64,000 nt of DNA from SH-MAG3 sp035461245 (lineage in GTDB: Bacteria > Gemmatimonadota > Gemmatimonadetes > Longimicrobiales > RSA9): NCBI GenBank assembly GCA_035461245.1, contig DATHVP010000064.1, positions 18,401 through 82,400 of the forward strand. The letters run 5' to 3'. The position numbers and the translations under genes were made by a program. This document shows positions 25,657-34,099 of this stretch, in pieces; position 1 is the first letter of the stretch, and every line of letters begins with the position of its first letter. The notes under the pieces are model-generated. The model ran no database searches, was not told the DNA's origin, and saw only the letters and a list, made by a program, of their open reading frames with translations.

Positions 25657-26562
25657 TCAGTAGATCGTACGGCGCACTTCGATGGGCGAATCCAGCCGGA
25701 TCACCATCTCCGAGCCCTGCGGCAGCACCACATCCACGTCCGCAGTGCCCATGGCGATGGCCGTACCCGCCGCCGCGCCCACGGCCGCGCCCTGCACCGT
25801 CGAGCGGGTGCTGCCCCCCAGTACCCGGCCAAGAATGGCGCCCGCTGCTGCTCCGGCACCGATCTTCGCCGCCTGTTCGGCCGTGCTGGTCCGGTTCTGC
25901 CGCTGCGGGTTCGCCCGGACGACCGTCGCATCCAGCGGGTAGCTGCTGCCGCCGAACGACACTGACTCGAACGCCAGCTTGATGATGCCGGTAGCACCCA
26001 CGTGGCCACTCTTCTCCACCTGTGTCAGGCGGCCGCGGATGGTCGCGCCCGCCGGCACCACCACGTTCCCTGTGCCATCAGTGATGGCGTGCTGCAGAGT
26101 CGCCGTGAACGAGTCACCTACCCGGTTCGTCTCCGTGGACAGCGTCTGGTTCAGCGTCAGGGACATGCTCGTCCCGATGGCAGCACTGGCTGTCACTGCC
26201 CGTGGCTGGGGCGCCGGCTGGGGCGCGGGTTCGGGAGCCGGTGCAGGGACCGGCTGCCGGACGGGCGGCGGCGACGGCTCCCGTGCCGGCGCAGGCCGCG
26301 GTACCGGGGCCGGGTCGCGTTGAGGCGCCGCCGGCGGGTCCACCCGCGGCGCCGGGCCTGGCTCCGGTTCCGGCTCCGCGCCCATCGCCGCGTCGTCGAA
26401 CGCGACGGGCGTCGAGTCGCCCTGGAACGCCAGCTCCAGCTCCCGGTTCAGTTCGTCGTCGCGCAGCGCAGCCCGCTCATCGCCCCTGTCGCCGCACGCA
26501 GCGGGCAACATGGCCAGTGGCAGGACCAGCAACCACGCCGCCAACCTGTTCCTGTTCCTCAT
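25657..26562 (-). CDS. Lipoprotein with Pro-rich linker and glycine-zipper domain
   Basis: The ATG at 26562 follows GGGAGGGTG and starts a lipoprotein signal with lipobox LPAAC. A low-complexity Pro/Ala/Glu linker covers about residues 65-130. The globular C-terminus starts near residue 135, has segments such as VVPAGATIRGRLTQVEKSG, and includes a glycine zipper (IGAGAAAGAILGRVLGG and VGAAAGTAIAMG) that could insert into a membrane. The fold resembles FlgA/TrbI-like or BON-type periplasmic proteins, but I cannot assign it. It is likely attached to the outer membrane and spans the periplasm through the linker. 301 residues. Confidence 0.7.
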   Translation of the reverse strand: MRNRNRLAAWLLVLPLAMLPAACGDRGDERAALRDDELNRELELAFQGDSTPVAFDDAAMGAEPEPEPGPAPRVDPPAAPQRDPAPVPRPAPAREPSPPPVRQPVPAPAPEPAPQPAPQPRAVTASAAIGTSMSLTLNQTLSTETNRVGDSFTATLQHAITDGTGNVVVPAGATIRGRLTQVEKSGHVGATGIIKLAFESVSFGGSSYPLDATVVRANPQRQNRTSTAEQAAKIGAGAAAGAILGRVLGGSTRSTVQGAAVGAAAGTAIAMGTADVDVVLPQGSEMVIRLDSPIEVRRTIY

Positions 26563-26777
26563 CTCGCACCCTCCCGGGGTACTCGTACCGGCCAATCCTG
26601 CAGTCCGCTTGATGGTCGCGGACCGTCACCCTAGCTTCTCAACGAGAACTGCCGTCCGCTTCGGGTCAGGTGCAACGCGCATACCCGTCCGCCCGGCACC
26701 TGTTTGACCGCGTCGCACGGCGGTTTTCCCCCTGTAACCGGGGACACGGGCCCGGCCCGGTGTCCTGTTTAGCGGTC

Positions 26778-28556
26778 GTGTCTGAACTGCGCAGTGTCCT
26801 CCCACATGTACGCCGCTACCGCCTCGGCATCGCCGCGGGGCTCGGCTTCGTCGTGGCCGCCAACGCGTTCGGCATCCTCGTACCCGACCTCATCCGCAGG
26901 GCCATCGACAGCATGGAGGCCGCGAGCCCGGACACCGGTCTCATTATCCGGTACGCCCTGCTCATCGTCGGCGCCGCCATCCTCGCAGGCATATGCCGCT
27001 TCGGCATGCGGCAGCTTCTGAACGCCATCAGCCGCCGCGTGGAAGCGGACCTGCGCGACGCGTTCTTCTCGCACCTGATCCGCCTCGATGCCGGCTTCTT
27101 CGGCGGGATGCGCACCGGCGACATCATGAGCCGGGCGACGAACGACCTGCAGGCTGTCCGGCAGGCCATCGGCCCCGGCGTAATGTACCTGGTGAATACG
27201 GTCATCGGTACGGCTGCGGCCCTGTTCTTCATGTTCCGGTACAGCCCGCGCCTGACGGCCGTCGCACTGGTGCCCTTGGCGCTGCTGCCCGTGGTCATGA
27301 AATTCTTTGGCCGCGTCATCCACACCCGGGCCGAGCGCATCCAGGAGCACCTCGGAACCCTGTCCAGCATGGTGCAGGAGAACCTGAGCGGCGTTCGCAT
27401 CGTGCGGGCATACGGCCAGGAGTCGGCACAGGAGGCGGAATTCGAGGCGCTGAATGAGGAGTACATGGAGCGCAACATGGCGCTCGCCAGGATTTCCGCC
27501 GTCTTCCACCCCACACTCAGCCTGCTTACGGGGCTGGGCCTGCTGGCGGTACTCTGGTTCGGCGGGCAGCAGGTCATCGCCGGCGCCATCACGCCAGGCG
27601 AGTTTGTCGCCTTCATCTTCTACCTGGCCATGCTGACCTGGCCCATGATAGCGCTTGGCTGGGTCATCAACCTGTTCCAGCGGGGCGCCGCCTCCATGGG
27701 GCGCATCAACCGGATCTTCGCCGTCGAACCGTCCATCATGGATGGCGACGACGCGACACCGCACCCTGCCATCCGCGGCGACATCGAGTTCCGCAACGTC
27801 TGGTTCCGCTATCCGGGCACGGAGCGGTGGGTGCTGCGCGACGTCTCGTTCAGCATCCGGGCGGGCGAAACGGCCGCCCTCGTCGGGCCCACCGGGGCAG
27901 GCAAGTCCACCGTCATTGAGCTTATGGTTCGCCGCTATGATGCCACCAAGGGCACCGTCCTGGTGGACGGGGTGCCCATCCGGCAGGTGCCCCTCAGTGA
28001 CCTCAGGGCGGCCGTCGGTGCCGTGCCCCAGGATGCCTTCGTCTTCTCCGACACCATCGCCAGCAACATCGGCCTCGGCCTGGCCGATGGGCCCGATCGC
28101 GAAAAGCGCGTCCGCCGGGCCGCGGATGTGGCGCGCATCCTTGAAACCATCGAGGAATTCCCCGGCGGCTTCGAGACGCGCCTCGGAGAACGCGGCGTCA
28201 ACCTCTCGGGCGGCCAACGCCAGCGCACCACCCTCGCCCGCGCCCTGGCCCGGGATCCGGCTATCCTCATCCTGGACGATGCCCTCAGCGCCGTGGATAC
28301 GCGCACCGAAAAGGAAATCCTCGGCCGCCTCAGGGACGTGATCCACAAGCGCACGGCCGTGGTGGTAAGCCACCGCGTCAGTGCCGTCATGCATGCCGAC
28401 CGGATTCTCGTGCTCGACGACGGGCGCATCGTGCAGCAAGGTCGCCACGAGGATCTGATGGCGGAAAGGGGTGTCTATTCATCCCTCCTGCGCCGCCAGT
28501 TGCTCGAGGAAGACCTGGAAGCGGGACCGCTTGCCGGCCGCCCGGGAACGGCCTAG
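26778..28556 (+). CDS. MsbA/YheI-type ABC exporter (fused permease and ATPase)
   Basis: The protein has six N-terminal helices with the exporter coupling segments (RRVEADLRDAFFSHLIRLD, GDIMSRATNDLQAVRQ) and an ATPase with Walker A GPTGAGKST, signature NLSGGQRQR and Walker B ILILDDALSAVD. VGAVPQDAFVFSDTIASNI is typical of the YheI/YheH multidrug or lipid exporter group. At about 592 residues it is full length. The start is uncertain: no ribosome site is visible, and I chose the GTG at 26778 just before the conserved N-terminus. A lone receiver gene follows after 12 nt. The transported substrate is unknown. Confidence 0.9.
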   Translation: MSELRSVLPHVRRYRLGIAAGLGFVVAANAFGILVPDLIRRAIDSMEAASPDTGLIIRYALLIVGAAILAGICRFGMRQLLNAISRRVEADLRDAFFSHLIRLDAGFFGGMRTGDIMSRATNDLQAVRQAIGPGVMYLVNTVIGTAAALFFMFRYSPRLTAVALVPLALLPVVMKFFGRVIHTRAERIQEHLGTLSSMVQENLSGVRIVRAYGQESAQEAEFEALNEEYMERNMALARISAVFHPTLSLLTGLGLLAVLWFGGQQVIAGAITPGEFVAFIFYLAMLTWPMIALGWVINLFQRGAASMGRINRIFAVEPSIMDGDDATPHPAIRGDIEFRNVWFRYPGTERWVLRDVSFSIRAGETAALVGPTGAGKSTVIELMVRRYDATKGTVLVDGVPIRQVPLSDLRAAVGAVPQDAFVFSDTIASNIGLGLADGPDREKRVRRAADVARILETIEEFPGGFETRLGERGVNLSGGQRQRTTLARALARDPAILILDDALSAVDTRTEKEILGRLRDVIHKRTAVVVSHRVSAVMHADRILVLDDGRIVQQGRHEDLMAERGVYSSLLRRQLLEEDLEAGPLAGRPGTA

Positions 28557-28567
28557 CTTGCGGGCGA

Positions 28568-28948
28568 ATGACCAACCTGGCGCCGCCGATCCTGCTGGTC
28601 GAAGACGACCCCCTGCTACGACATGCGTTCCGGCTCCTTCTCGAGGATGCCGGCTATCGGATCGTGGAAGCCGGGACCGCCGCGGAAGCCATCGAGCAGG
28701 TCCGGACCTCCCGCCCCGCGCTGGTCCTGCTGGACCTGGGGCTGCCGGACCGGCCTGGTCTGGAGGTCGCCCGCCAGATCACGACGTCGCCGGAGTCTTC
28801 CGGGACCCGCGTCGTCGCCCTCACTGGCAGGGTCGGCACGAAGGAGCGTGACGCCTGCTTCGAGGCCGGCTGCTCCCACTTCTTCACCAAGCCCATCGAG
28901 CCGCGGGAACTGCTGCGACGCCTGCCGGAACTCCTGGAACCCGCCTGA
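28568..28948 (+). CDS. Single-domain response regulator receiver
   Basis: A CheY-like receiver of 126 residues with acidic pair Glu12/Asp13-Asp14, phosphoacceptor Asp56 in LVLLDLGLP, Thr86 and Lys108. There is no output domain, so it acts as a phosphorelay or protein-interaction module. It follows the ABC exporter by 12 nt and is probably cotranscribed; no histidine kinase is present in the window. Confidence 0.9.
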   Translation: MTNLAPPILLVEDDPLLRHAFRLLLEDAGYRIVEAGTAAEAIEQVRTSRPALVLLDLGLPDRPGLEVARQITTSPESSGTRVVALTGRVGTKERDACFEAGCSHFFTKPIEPRELLRRLPELLEPA

Positions 28949-29000
28949 CGCCTGAAACCGACGGGTGTCGCGAGGCCGACTCCGAGCGGTCACCGGGACA

Positions 29001-29729
29001 CTAGAGGTTGTTCAGGATCCAGGCCGGCGTATAGCGCGTCAGCCAGCCCGACAGGACAGTGAACGTGCCACTCACCAGCAGCAGGCCCACTGCTACGAGG
29101 ATGACCCCCGACGTCTTTTCCAGGACGGGTATCAGGCCACGCATCCGCCGGGAGGCCCGGAGAAACGCGCCGGTGCCCGCGGCGGCGAGCAGGAACGGCA
29201 GGGCCAGCCCGAGGGAATAGAAGCCGAGCAGGAACATGCCCTCTGCCAGCGTCGCACGGGCGGACGCGAAGGTGAGGAGAGCGCCCAGCACCGGCCCGAG
29301 GCAGGGCGTCCAGCCCGCGCCGAACGCGGCGCCGGCCACCACGGCACCTGCGTAGCCCGCCGGGCTCCGGGCCAGGTGCACACGCCTCTCCCGCATGAGG
29401 GCCCCGAACCGCAGCACGCCCAGCAGGTGCAGCCCGAATACAATGATGAGCAGCCCGCCAATGCGCGCGATCCAGTCCTGATATACCTTGAGCACCTGCC
29501 CGATGAGCGTTGCCGATGCACCCATCAGCACGAAGATCAGGCTGAAGCCAGCGACGAAGAACAGGGCTGGCACGAGGACTGCCCTGCGGGACACGCCACC
29601 GCTGAGCTCGTCCATGGACATCCCCGTAATGAAGCCGAGGTAGCCCGGCACGATGGGAAGCACGCACGGCGAGAGGAACGAAATGACGCCTGCTGCAAAC
29701 GCAACGGCGAACGATATGGATCCGTCCAT
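29001..29729 (-). CDS. ccdA: CcdA/DsbD-type thiol-disulfide membrane protein
   Basis: This 242-residue integral protein has six hydrophobic helices with the paired redox cysteines of the family: SFLSPCVLPIVPGYLGF in the first helix and GAGWTPCLGPVLGALL in the fourth. It carries electrons across the inner membrane to periplasmic thioredoxin-like proteins, for example in cytochrome c maturation. The ATG at 29727-29729 has GGAG 9 nt upstream. That start overlaps head-to-head with the start of the next gene on the other strand (shared CATG). A thioredoxin-like partner could be the gene at 1-321, though it is distant. Confidence 0.92.
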   Translation of the reverse strand: MDGSISFAVAFAAGVISFLSPCVLPIVPGYLGFITGMSMDELSGGVSRRAVLVPALFFVAGFSLIFVLMGASATLIGQVLKVYQDWIARIGGLLIIVFGLHLLGVLRFGALMRERRVHLARSPAGYAGAVVAGAAFGAGWTPCLGPVLGALLTFASARATLAEGMFLLGFYSLGLALPFLLAAAGTGAFLRASRRMRGLIPVLEKTSGVILVAVGLLLVSGTFTVLSGWLTRYTPAWILNNL

Positions 29730-31452
29730 GTCTTCTCCAGGCAGGTGGAAGCGGCTGCGTCGCGCGCTCTACCTCTTCTATTACCGCTTAAAGTACTTTC
29801 CGTTCACCAACGAGCGACGTACGCGTCGGGAACGGGACGAGCGCGGTTTTATCGTCATACAGATTGACGCCCTCGCCCACGAGGATCTGGTCCGCGCCAT
29901 GGAGCGAGGCTATGCGCCGACGCTCAGGCGCCTCCTCGAGCGCGACGGCTGGCAGCTCCGAAGCTTCCCCGCGGGCCTGCCCAGCGCAACACCCGCCGCG
30001 CAGGCCGCCATCTTCTATGGTACCAAGAAGGACATTCCTGCGTTTCGCTTCTACGAGAAGCCCGAGCGCCGCCTGATTATCGGGTCCCGGCCCGCCGACG
30101 TCCAGCACATCCGCGACCGGCTGCCTGAGTCCGGTGTGCTGGACGGCGGTTCCGGCTACGTCAACATCTACGACGGTGGCGCGGATCGGGCGGTTTTTAC
30201 ATTGGCCGCCAAGAAGCCCCAGCCGTTCCTCCGGAAGATGGGGGGCGGCCGGGTGGCACTGCTGGCCCTGCTGCACCCCGTCCGGATGATCCGGATGCTG
30301 GCGGACAGCATAATCCAGTACGTGCGGGAGGAGTTTGTCCGGCTGTGGGGCCAGATGCGGGGCCAGTACACCTATTACTGGTGGTATCTGCCGCTGCTGC
30401 ACATCGGCTCGAATGTCGTACTGCGGGAGCTGCAGACCATGGCCGTCATGCTGGATATCTACACCGGCGTGCCGTCCATCTACACCACGTACAACGTGTA
30501 TGACGAGTTTGCCCACCACTTCGGGCCCGGTTCACGCACGGCGTACAGCGGCGTGCGGGCCATGGACCGGCGCATCGCGGAAATCCTGAGGATGGTTCGC
30601 CGGGCGCCGGGCCGGCCCTACGATATCTACATCCTCAGTGACCACGGCCAGACGCCGTCCGTGCCCTACCGCGTCCGGTACAACGAGACACTGGGCGACA
30701 CCATCGTGAAGGCGGCGGAGCAGGGCGTGCTCGTCATGGCCGGCACGGGCGACTACGGCATCGAGCACCAGGACGTAATGGATTTCCTGCTGCGGGAACT
30801 GGAGCAGGTTTCCGAGTCCTCCAGCCCGCCCGCCCGGCGGGCCGGCCTCGGCTTCGGCGGCTGGCTGCGCCGGCACTACAACATCTTCCCGCTGGTGGCG
30901 GAGACAGTGAAGGAGGCCGAAGCCGCACGCATCGTCGTGACCTACTCGTCGTCCCTGGCCCACGTCTACTGGACGCAGCCGGAACATCCTCTGACCTTCG
31001 ACGAGATCAGGCAGGACCCGGAGCGCCGGGCACTGTACTACTTCCTGGTGGCTCACGACGGCATCGGCATCGTCGTCACACGCCTGCTTGACGGTGCGCA
31101 TGTCGAGTCCATCGGCGGGCGCGCCATCATCTCACCCGACGGCGAGACGCAACTGCTGTCAGGGACCGACCCGCTGGCGGATTACGCCCGCACCGTGCAC
31201 GAGCGCCGGGCCATCGCAGGGCTGGCCGCCATGCGCAACGCCGGTGACCTGATACTGTTCGGCGCGTACGACCCGGACCAGGACGTGTGCATCTGCTTCG
31301 ACGACCAGATCGGCGCACACGGCGCCATGGGTGGCCGCCAGTCCTGGCCGTTCCTCATGGCGCCCGCCGGGCTCGTGCCCGACAACATGGAGATCAACGA
31401 TCCCCTCGACCTGCATCCGCTGTTCCGCCGCTACTCCGCCTCGAACCGGTAG
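29728..31452 (+). CDS. Alkaline-phosphatase-superfamily (type I phosphodiesterase-like) protein
   Basis: Segments FIVIQIDALAHEDL (first metal Asp), LPSATPAAQAAIFYG (probable nucleophile Ser/Thr near residue 85), YDEFAHHFGPGS and YILSDHGQTPS (metal Asp-His near 304) follow the order of nucleotide pyrophosphatase/phosphodiesterases. No signal peptide is obvious; hydrophobic stretches near LALLHPVRMIRML may touch the membrane. The start is inferred: ATG 29728 overlaps ccdA's start on the other strand. An upstream ATG at 29683 has a better ribosome site (AGAGG) but would lie antisense inside ccdA. The end overlaps convergent speB by 22 nt. Substrate unknown. Confidence 0.82.
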   Translation: MSSPGRWKRLRRALYLFYYRLKYFPFTNERRTRRERDERGFIVIQIDALAHEDLVRAMERGYAPTLRRLLERDGWQLRSFPAGLPSATPAAQAAIFYGTKKDIPAFRFYEKPERRLIIGSRPADVQHIRDRLPESGVLDGGSGYVNIYDGGADRAVFTLAAKKPQPFLRKMGGGRVALLALLHPVRMIRMLADSIIQYVREEFVRLWGQMRGQYTYYWWYLPLLHIGSNVVLRELQTMAVMLDIYTGVPSIYTTYNVYDEFAHHFGPGSRTAYSGVRAMDRRIAEILRMVRRAPGRPYDIYILSDHGQTPSVPYRVRYNETLGDTIVKAAEQGVLVMAGTGDYGIEHQDVMDFLLRELEQVSESSSPPARRAGLGFGGWLRRHYNIFPLVAETVKEAEAARIVVTYSSSLAHVYWTQPEHPLTFDEIRQDPERRALYYFLVAHDGIGIVVTRLLDGAHVESIGGRAIISPDGETQLLSGTDPLADYARTVHERRAIAGLAAMRNAGDLILFGAYDPDQDVCICFDDQIGAHGAMGGRQSWPFLMAPAGLVPDNMEINDPLDLHPLFRRYSASNR

Positions 31453-32351
31453 CCGATCATCTTGTAGGCCAGCTTCGCCACCAGGAAGTCCGCCGCAGGG
31501 TAGCCGGGCATGGGCGCCAGCTCGACGATGTCAACAGCGTGCACCGTCCGCTCCCTGAAAACGCGGCGCAGCAGCTTCATCACCGGGTACCACTGCAGGC
31601 CGCCCGGCTCCGGCGTGCCGGTGGACGGGACCAGCGACGGATCGAAGCCGTCCACGTCGAACGTGATGTAGACGTCGTCGCCCAGCCTGGACACGACATC
31701 GTCCATCCAGTCGTCGCCGGTGTGGATGTCATCCGCCAGGAAGACGTGGATGTTGTCGGACCGACGGACCAGCTGCATCTCCTCCGCCGTCATGGCGCGA
31801 ATGCCCACGGCGACAATCTCGACGTCATCCTTCACCCGTGCCATCACTGATGCGTGGGAGTACGGCGAGCCCTCGTATTCCGGGCGCAGGTCCGTATGCG
31901 CGTCAATCTGCAGCACGCTCAGGCGCCGGCCGTCCCGGCGCAGCCGGTCCGACCAGGCCAGGATTGGCGCACTCGAGATGGAGTGCTCGCCGCCCAGGGC
32001 AATCACAAACTTGTCCGGGCCCGCCTCCAGCACGCGGTCGTAGGCAGCACGCAGTTCCGCGATCGCCTCGGCAGGGCCCGCCCCCGTCAACGACAGCGCC
32101 GGCAACGTGGCGATCCCGACTTCATACGGCTCGGCGTCCAGTTCCTGGTCGTACAGCTCGATGTAGCGGGACGACTCGATGATGGCGCCCGGACCGCCGC
32201 CGGTCCCACCACCGAAGCTCGTCGTCGCCTCGTACGGAACAGGCAGGATCACCACCTTCGCCCGGTCGAAGTCAGCTGCATCCTCATCCAGCCCCAGAAA
32301 ACTGTGCGGCAGCTCCCAATCCAGTTCCCGCAACGACTCCGGTACCCGCAT
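31431..32351 (-). CDS. speB: Agmatinase / ureohydrolase-family enzyme
   Basis: The ATG at 32351 follows AGGAGGGGTG. The protein (306 residues) carries the binuclear manganese ligands of ureohydrolases in order: GGEHSIS, QIDAHTDLR and TFDVDGFDPS, plus the SHASVM segment. It hydrolyses agmatine to putrescine and urea, or possibly a related guanidino substrate; agmatinase versus guanidinobutyrase cannot be separated by eye. It overlaps the upstream plus-strand gene tail to tail. The ornithine-cyclodeaminase-like gene lies 2 kb away on the same strand. Confidence 0.88.
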   Translation of the reverse strand: MRVPESLRELDWELPHSFLGLDEDAADFDRAKVVILPVPYEATTSFGGGTGGGPGAIIESSRYIELYDQELDAEPYEVGIATLPALSLTGAGPAEAIAELRAAYDRVLEAGPDKFVIALGGEHSISSAPILAWSDRLRRDGRRLSVLQIDAHTDLRPEYEGSPYSHASVMARVKDDVEIVAVGIRAMTAEEMQLVRRSDNIHVFLADDIHTGDDWMDDVVSRLGDDVYITFDVDGFDPSLVPSTGTPEPGGLQWYPVMKLLRRVFRERTVHAVDIVELAPMPGYPAADFLVAKLAYKMIGYRFEAE

Positions 32352-32546
32352 CACCCCTCCTGACACCATGCTCCTGCGCAGGCGCCCGCGGCCGGGCGCT
32401 GCGTCGTCTCTCCGATTCGGCATGGCACCGAAAGTAGGCGGGACATGATGACACCGACAAGGCAGGAACGAAACGGAAACCCGGCGCGGGTGCCCCGCGT
32501 AGTGTCTTCAGCACCACACACTGGCAGCCGCCACAGGAGGAACACC

Positions 32547-32816
32547 ATGATCGAGCTCATCGCATTCGCCGCAGCGTCCGTGGCAGGCGTGACCGGATAC
32601 AGGAAGTCCCGGGATTTCGTACAGCACCGACTGCGCTACGTGGACGACGTCCAGAAGCCCGCCGCCCCACTCGTTGCCGCCGGCGTCGCAACCGCCATCG
32701 CCCTCCCTGTCGTGGCCCTCCTGCCCGTCATCGCAGGAGGCACCGCCCTGGTCTTCGGTACAGCCGTGGGGCTCGGAACCCGTGCCGGCGTCCGACGCAT
32801 ACGCCAGGCGCAATGA
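32547..32816 (+). CDS. Small membrane protein, unknown function
   Basis: An 89-residue frame with a strong ribosome site (AGGAGGAACACC then ATG). It has a short N-terminal hydrophobic stretch (IELIAFAAASVAGVTGY), a basic middle (RKSRDFVQHRLRYVDDVQK) and a long Ala/Val/Gly-rich hydrophobic hairpin (PVVALLPVIAGGTALVFGTAVG) before a basic tail. Likely two membrane passes. No family recognised. It is followed by a strong hairpin shared with the convergent Fur-family gene. Confidence 0.7.
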   Translation: MIELIAFAAASVAGVTGYRKSRDFVQHRLRYVDDVQKPAAPLVAAGVATAIALPVVALLPVIAGGTALVFGTAVGLGTRAGVRRIRQAQ

Positions 32817-32832
32817 CGAGCCGTTCCAGCCA

Positions 32833-32872
32833 ATAAAGGGAAGGGGCCGCCCACAGGCCGCCCCCCCTTTAT
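32833..32872. terminator. Bidirectional hairpin between small membrane gene and Fur-family gene
   Basis: ATAAAGGG pairs with CCCTTTAT, and GGGG with CCCC inside, around a GC-rich loop. A CTTTATCC run follows on the plus strand and the AATAAAG side gives T-rich sequence on the minus strand. Confidence 0.75.
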
Positions 32873-32897
32873 CCTGTCTGCCTGAGTCCGGCAGAGC

Positions 32898-33377
32898 CTA
32901 TATCGTCTCGATGGGGCAGCTCAATCCCTCCCAGCGCAGCTCCACGCCAGCCGACTGGCAGTCCGCGCACAGACCGAAGATCTGCAGGCGGTAGCGCGCC
33001 GGCTGGAAGCCCTGGCGCCGGGCCGCCTCCTCCTGGACCCGCACCAGCTCTGCGCTGTGGATCTCCGAGACACGGCCGCATTCCGTGCAGATGAGATGCT
33101 CCCGTACCGGCTTCTGACCGAACAGGTGCTCGTACCGCTTGAATCCCTCGCCGAAATCATGCTCCTGGACCAGACCGCTCTTCACCAGCATCTCCAGCGT
33201 CCGGTAGATCGTGGCCTTCCCGATCCGCTCCTCCCGCTCCCGCAGGCGCTGCTCGATATCCTCCACCGACAGGTGCTCGCTGGACGAGAAAACGACCTCC
33301 GCAATCGCCTCCCGTTGCTGGGTGACCGGAAGGCCCTGCTCGCGCAGGTAGCGGCGGAACAGATGGACGAAACTCAT
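32898..33377 (-). CDS. Fur-family metal-dependent repressor
   Basis: The 159-residue regulator starts at ATG 33377 after AGGGGGC. It has the winged helix of the family (QGLPVTQQREAIAEVVF, EERIGKATIYRTLEMLVKSGLV) and two structural zinc CxxC pairs, CTEC and CADC. Metal-site residues include HLICTECGR and EIHS. Whether it senses iron, zinc or peroxide is not decidable by eye. An AT-rich palindrome resembling a Fur/PerR box lies 24 nt upstream of the start, so it is probably autoregulated. Confidence 0.92.
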   Translation of the reverse strand: MSFVHLFRRYLREQGLPVTQQREAIAEVVFSSSEHLSVEDIEQRLREREERIGKATIYRTLEMLVKSGLVQEHDFGEGFKRYEHLFGQKPVREHLICTECGRVSEIHSAELVRVQEEAARRQGFQPARYRLQIFGLCADCQSAGVELRWEGLSCPIETI

Positions 33378-33401
33378 GCTGCGTGCCCCCTTCGACGGCG
33401 G

Positions 33402-33422
33402 TATCAACAATGATTATTGATA
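33402..33422 (-). promoter_or_regulatory. Fur/PerR-like operator before the Fur-family gene
   Basis: TATCAA and TTGATA arms surround a CAATGATTA centre, and CAATnnnnATTG is nested inside. The centre ATAATCATT on the minus strand matches the middle of the Fur 19-mer. It is a conspicuous AT island in GC-rich sequence. Confidence 0.65.
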
Positions 33423-33469
33423 GCCGGTTCCCCGCGGCGTGACAAGGCCGGGCGCCCGGCCGCGGCCTG

Positions 33470-34099
33470 CTATGGACCTGTCGGCGTACTGCCGGAAGCA
33501 CGCGAGGACTCTGGCGATGATGGCGAATCGTTGTCTGCAGAACGATCCTGGGTCTCGTCCGGGCCGAGATCCTCGCTCGACTCCTCTACGGTGCCATCTA
33601 CCGCATCCTCCACGGCCGCAAGGACGGAACCCTCACCAGCGGCCTCCACTGCATCTTCCAGGATGTCGTCCGCGGCGGGGGCCGGCTTGCCGCCCAGGTC
33701 CACGACGAGGGCGTCCCAGCGCTGGATGTCTCCGGAGATCAGCTCAGCCCTGGGCTCGGCGTGGGTATCCTCACCCAGCCGTCGCAGCACCCCCTGGACG
33801 ATGCGGGGCACGGCGTCCTCGGGTGCGGCGCCATGCTCGTCCATCCGCTCAATCACCTTCGCAATGCCCTTGCGGTTGCGGGAGATGGTGAAGCGAGCGG
33901 TAAAGACGCGGCGCCGGGAGGTCTCCTCGTCGAACGCGGCGACGACGACCACCACGCTTTCGCCGGCGGCGACCTTCCGGGGAGGAAAGATCCAGAGATA
34001 ATCGATGATGTCGATGCTGATGTGACCGGCGATGCGCTGGATCAGTGCGTGGGTCGCGCCCTCATCATCGTCGATATTGGCCCACTGCGCAGTGCTCAT
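33470..34099 (-). CDS. Protein of unknown function with acidic disordered tail
   Basis: The 209-residue protein starts with a 4-nt overlap with the upstream ornithine-cyclodeaminase-like gene. Residues about 1-120 look folded: an Ile-rich segment (HISIDIIDYLWIFPPRK), a beta segment (ESVVVVVAAFDEE) and helices. From about 125 on it is dominated by Asp, Glu, Ala and Ser, ending in SSPESSRASGSTPTGP. No signal peptide, Cys or catalytic motif is evident. Translational coupling suggests a shared role with its neighbour; the function is unknown. Confidence 0.7.
   Translation of the reverse strand: MSTAQWANIDDDEGATHALIQRIAGHISIDIIDYLWIFPPRKVAAGESVVVVVAAFDEETSRRRVFTARFTISRNRKGIAKVIERMDEHGAAPEDAVPRIVQGVLRRLGEDTHAEPRAELISGDIQRWDALVVDLGGKPAPAADDILEDAVEAAGEGSVLAAVEDAVDGTVEESSEDLGPDETQDRSADNDSPSSPESSRASGSTPTGP

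Noticed and set aside
26769..28448. 559-codon minus-strand open frame
   Set aside because: Antisense to the ABC exporter with Walker motifs; no supporting features.
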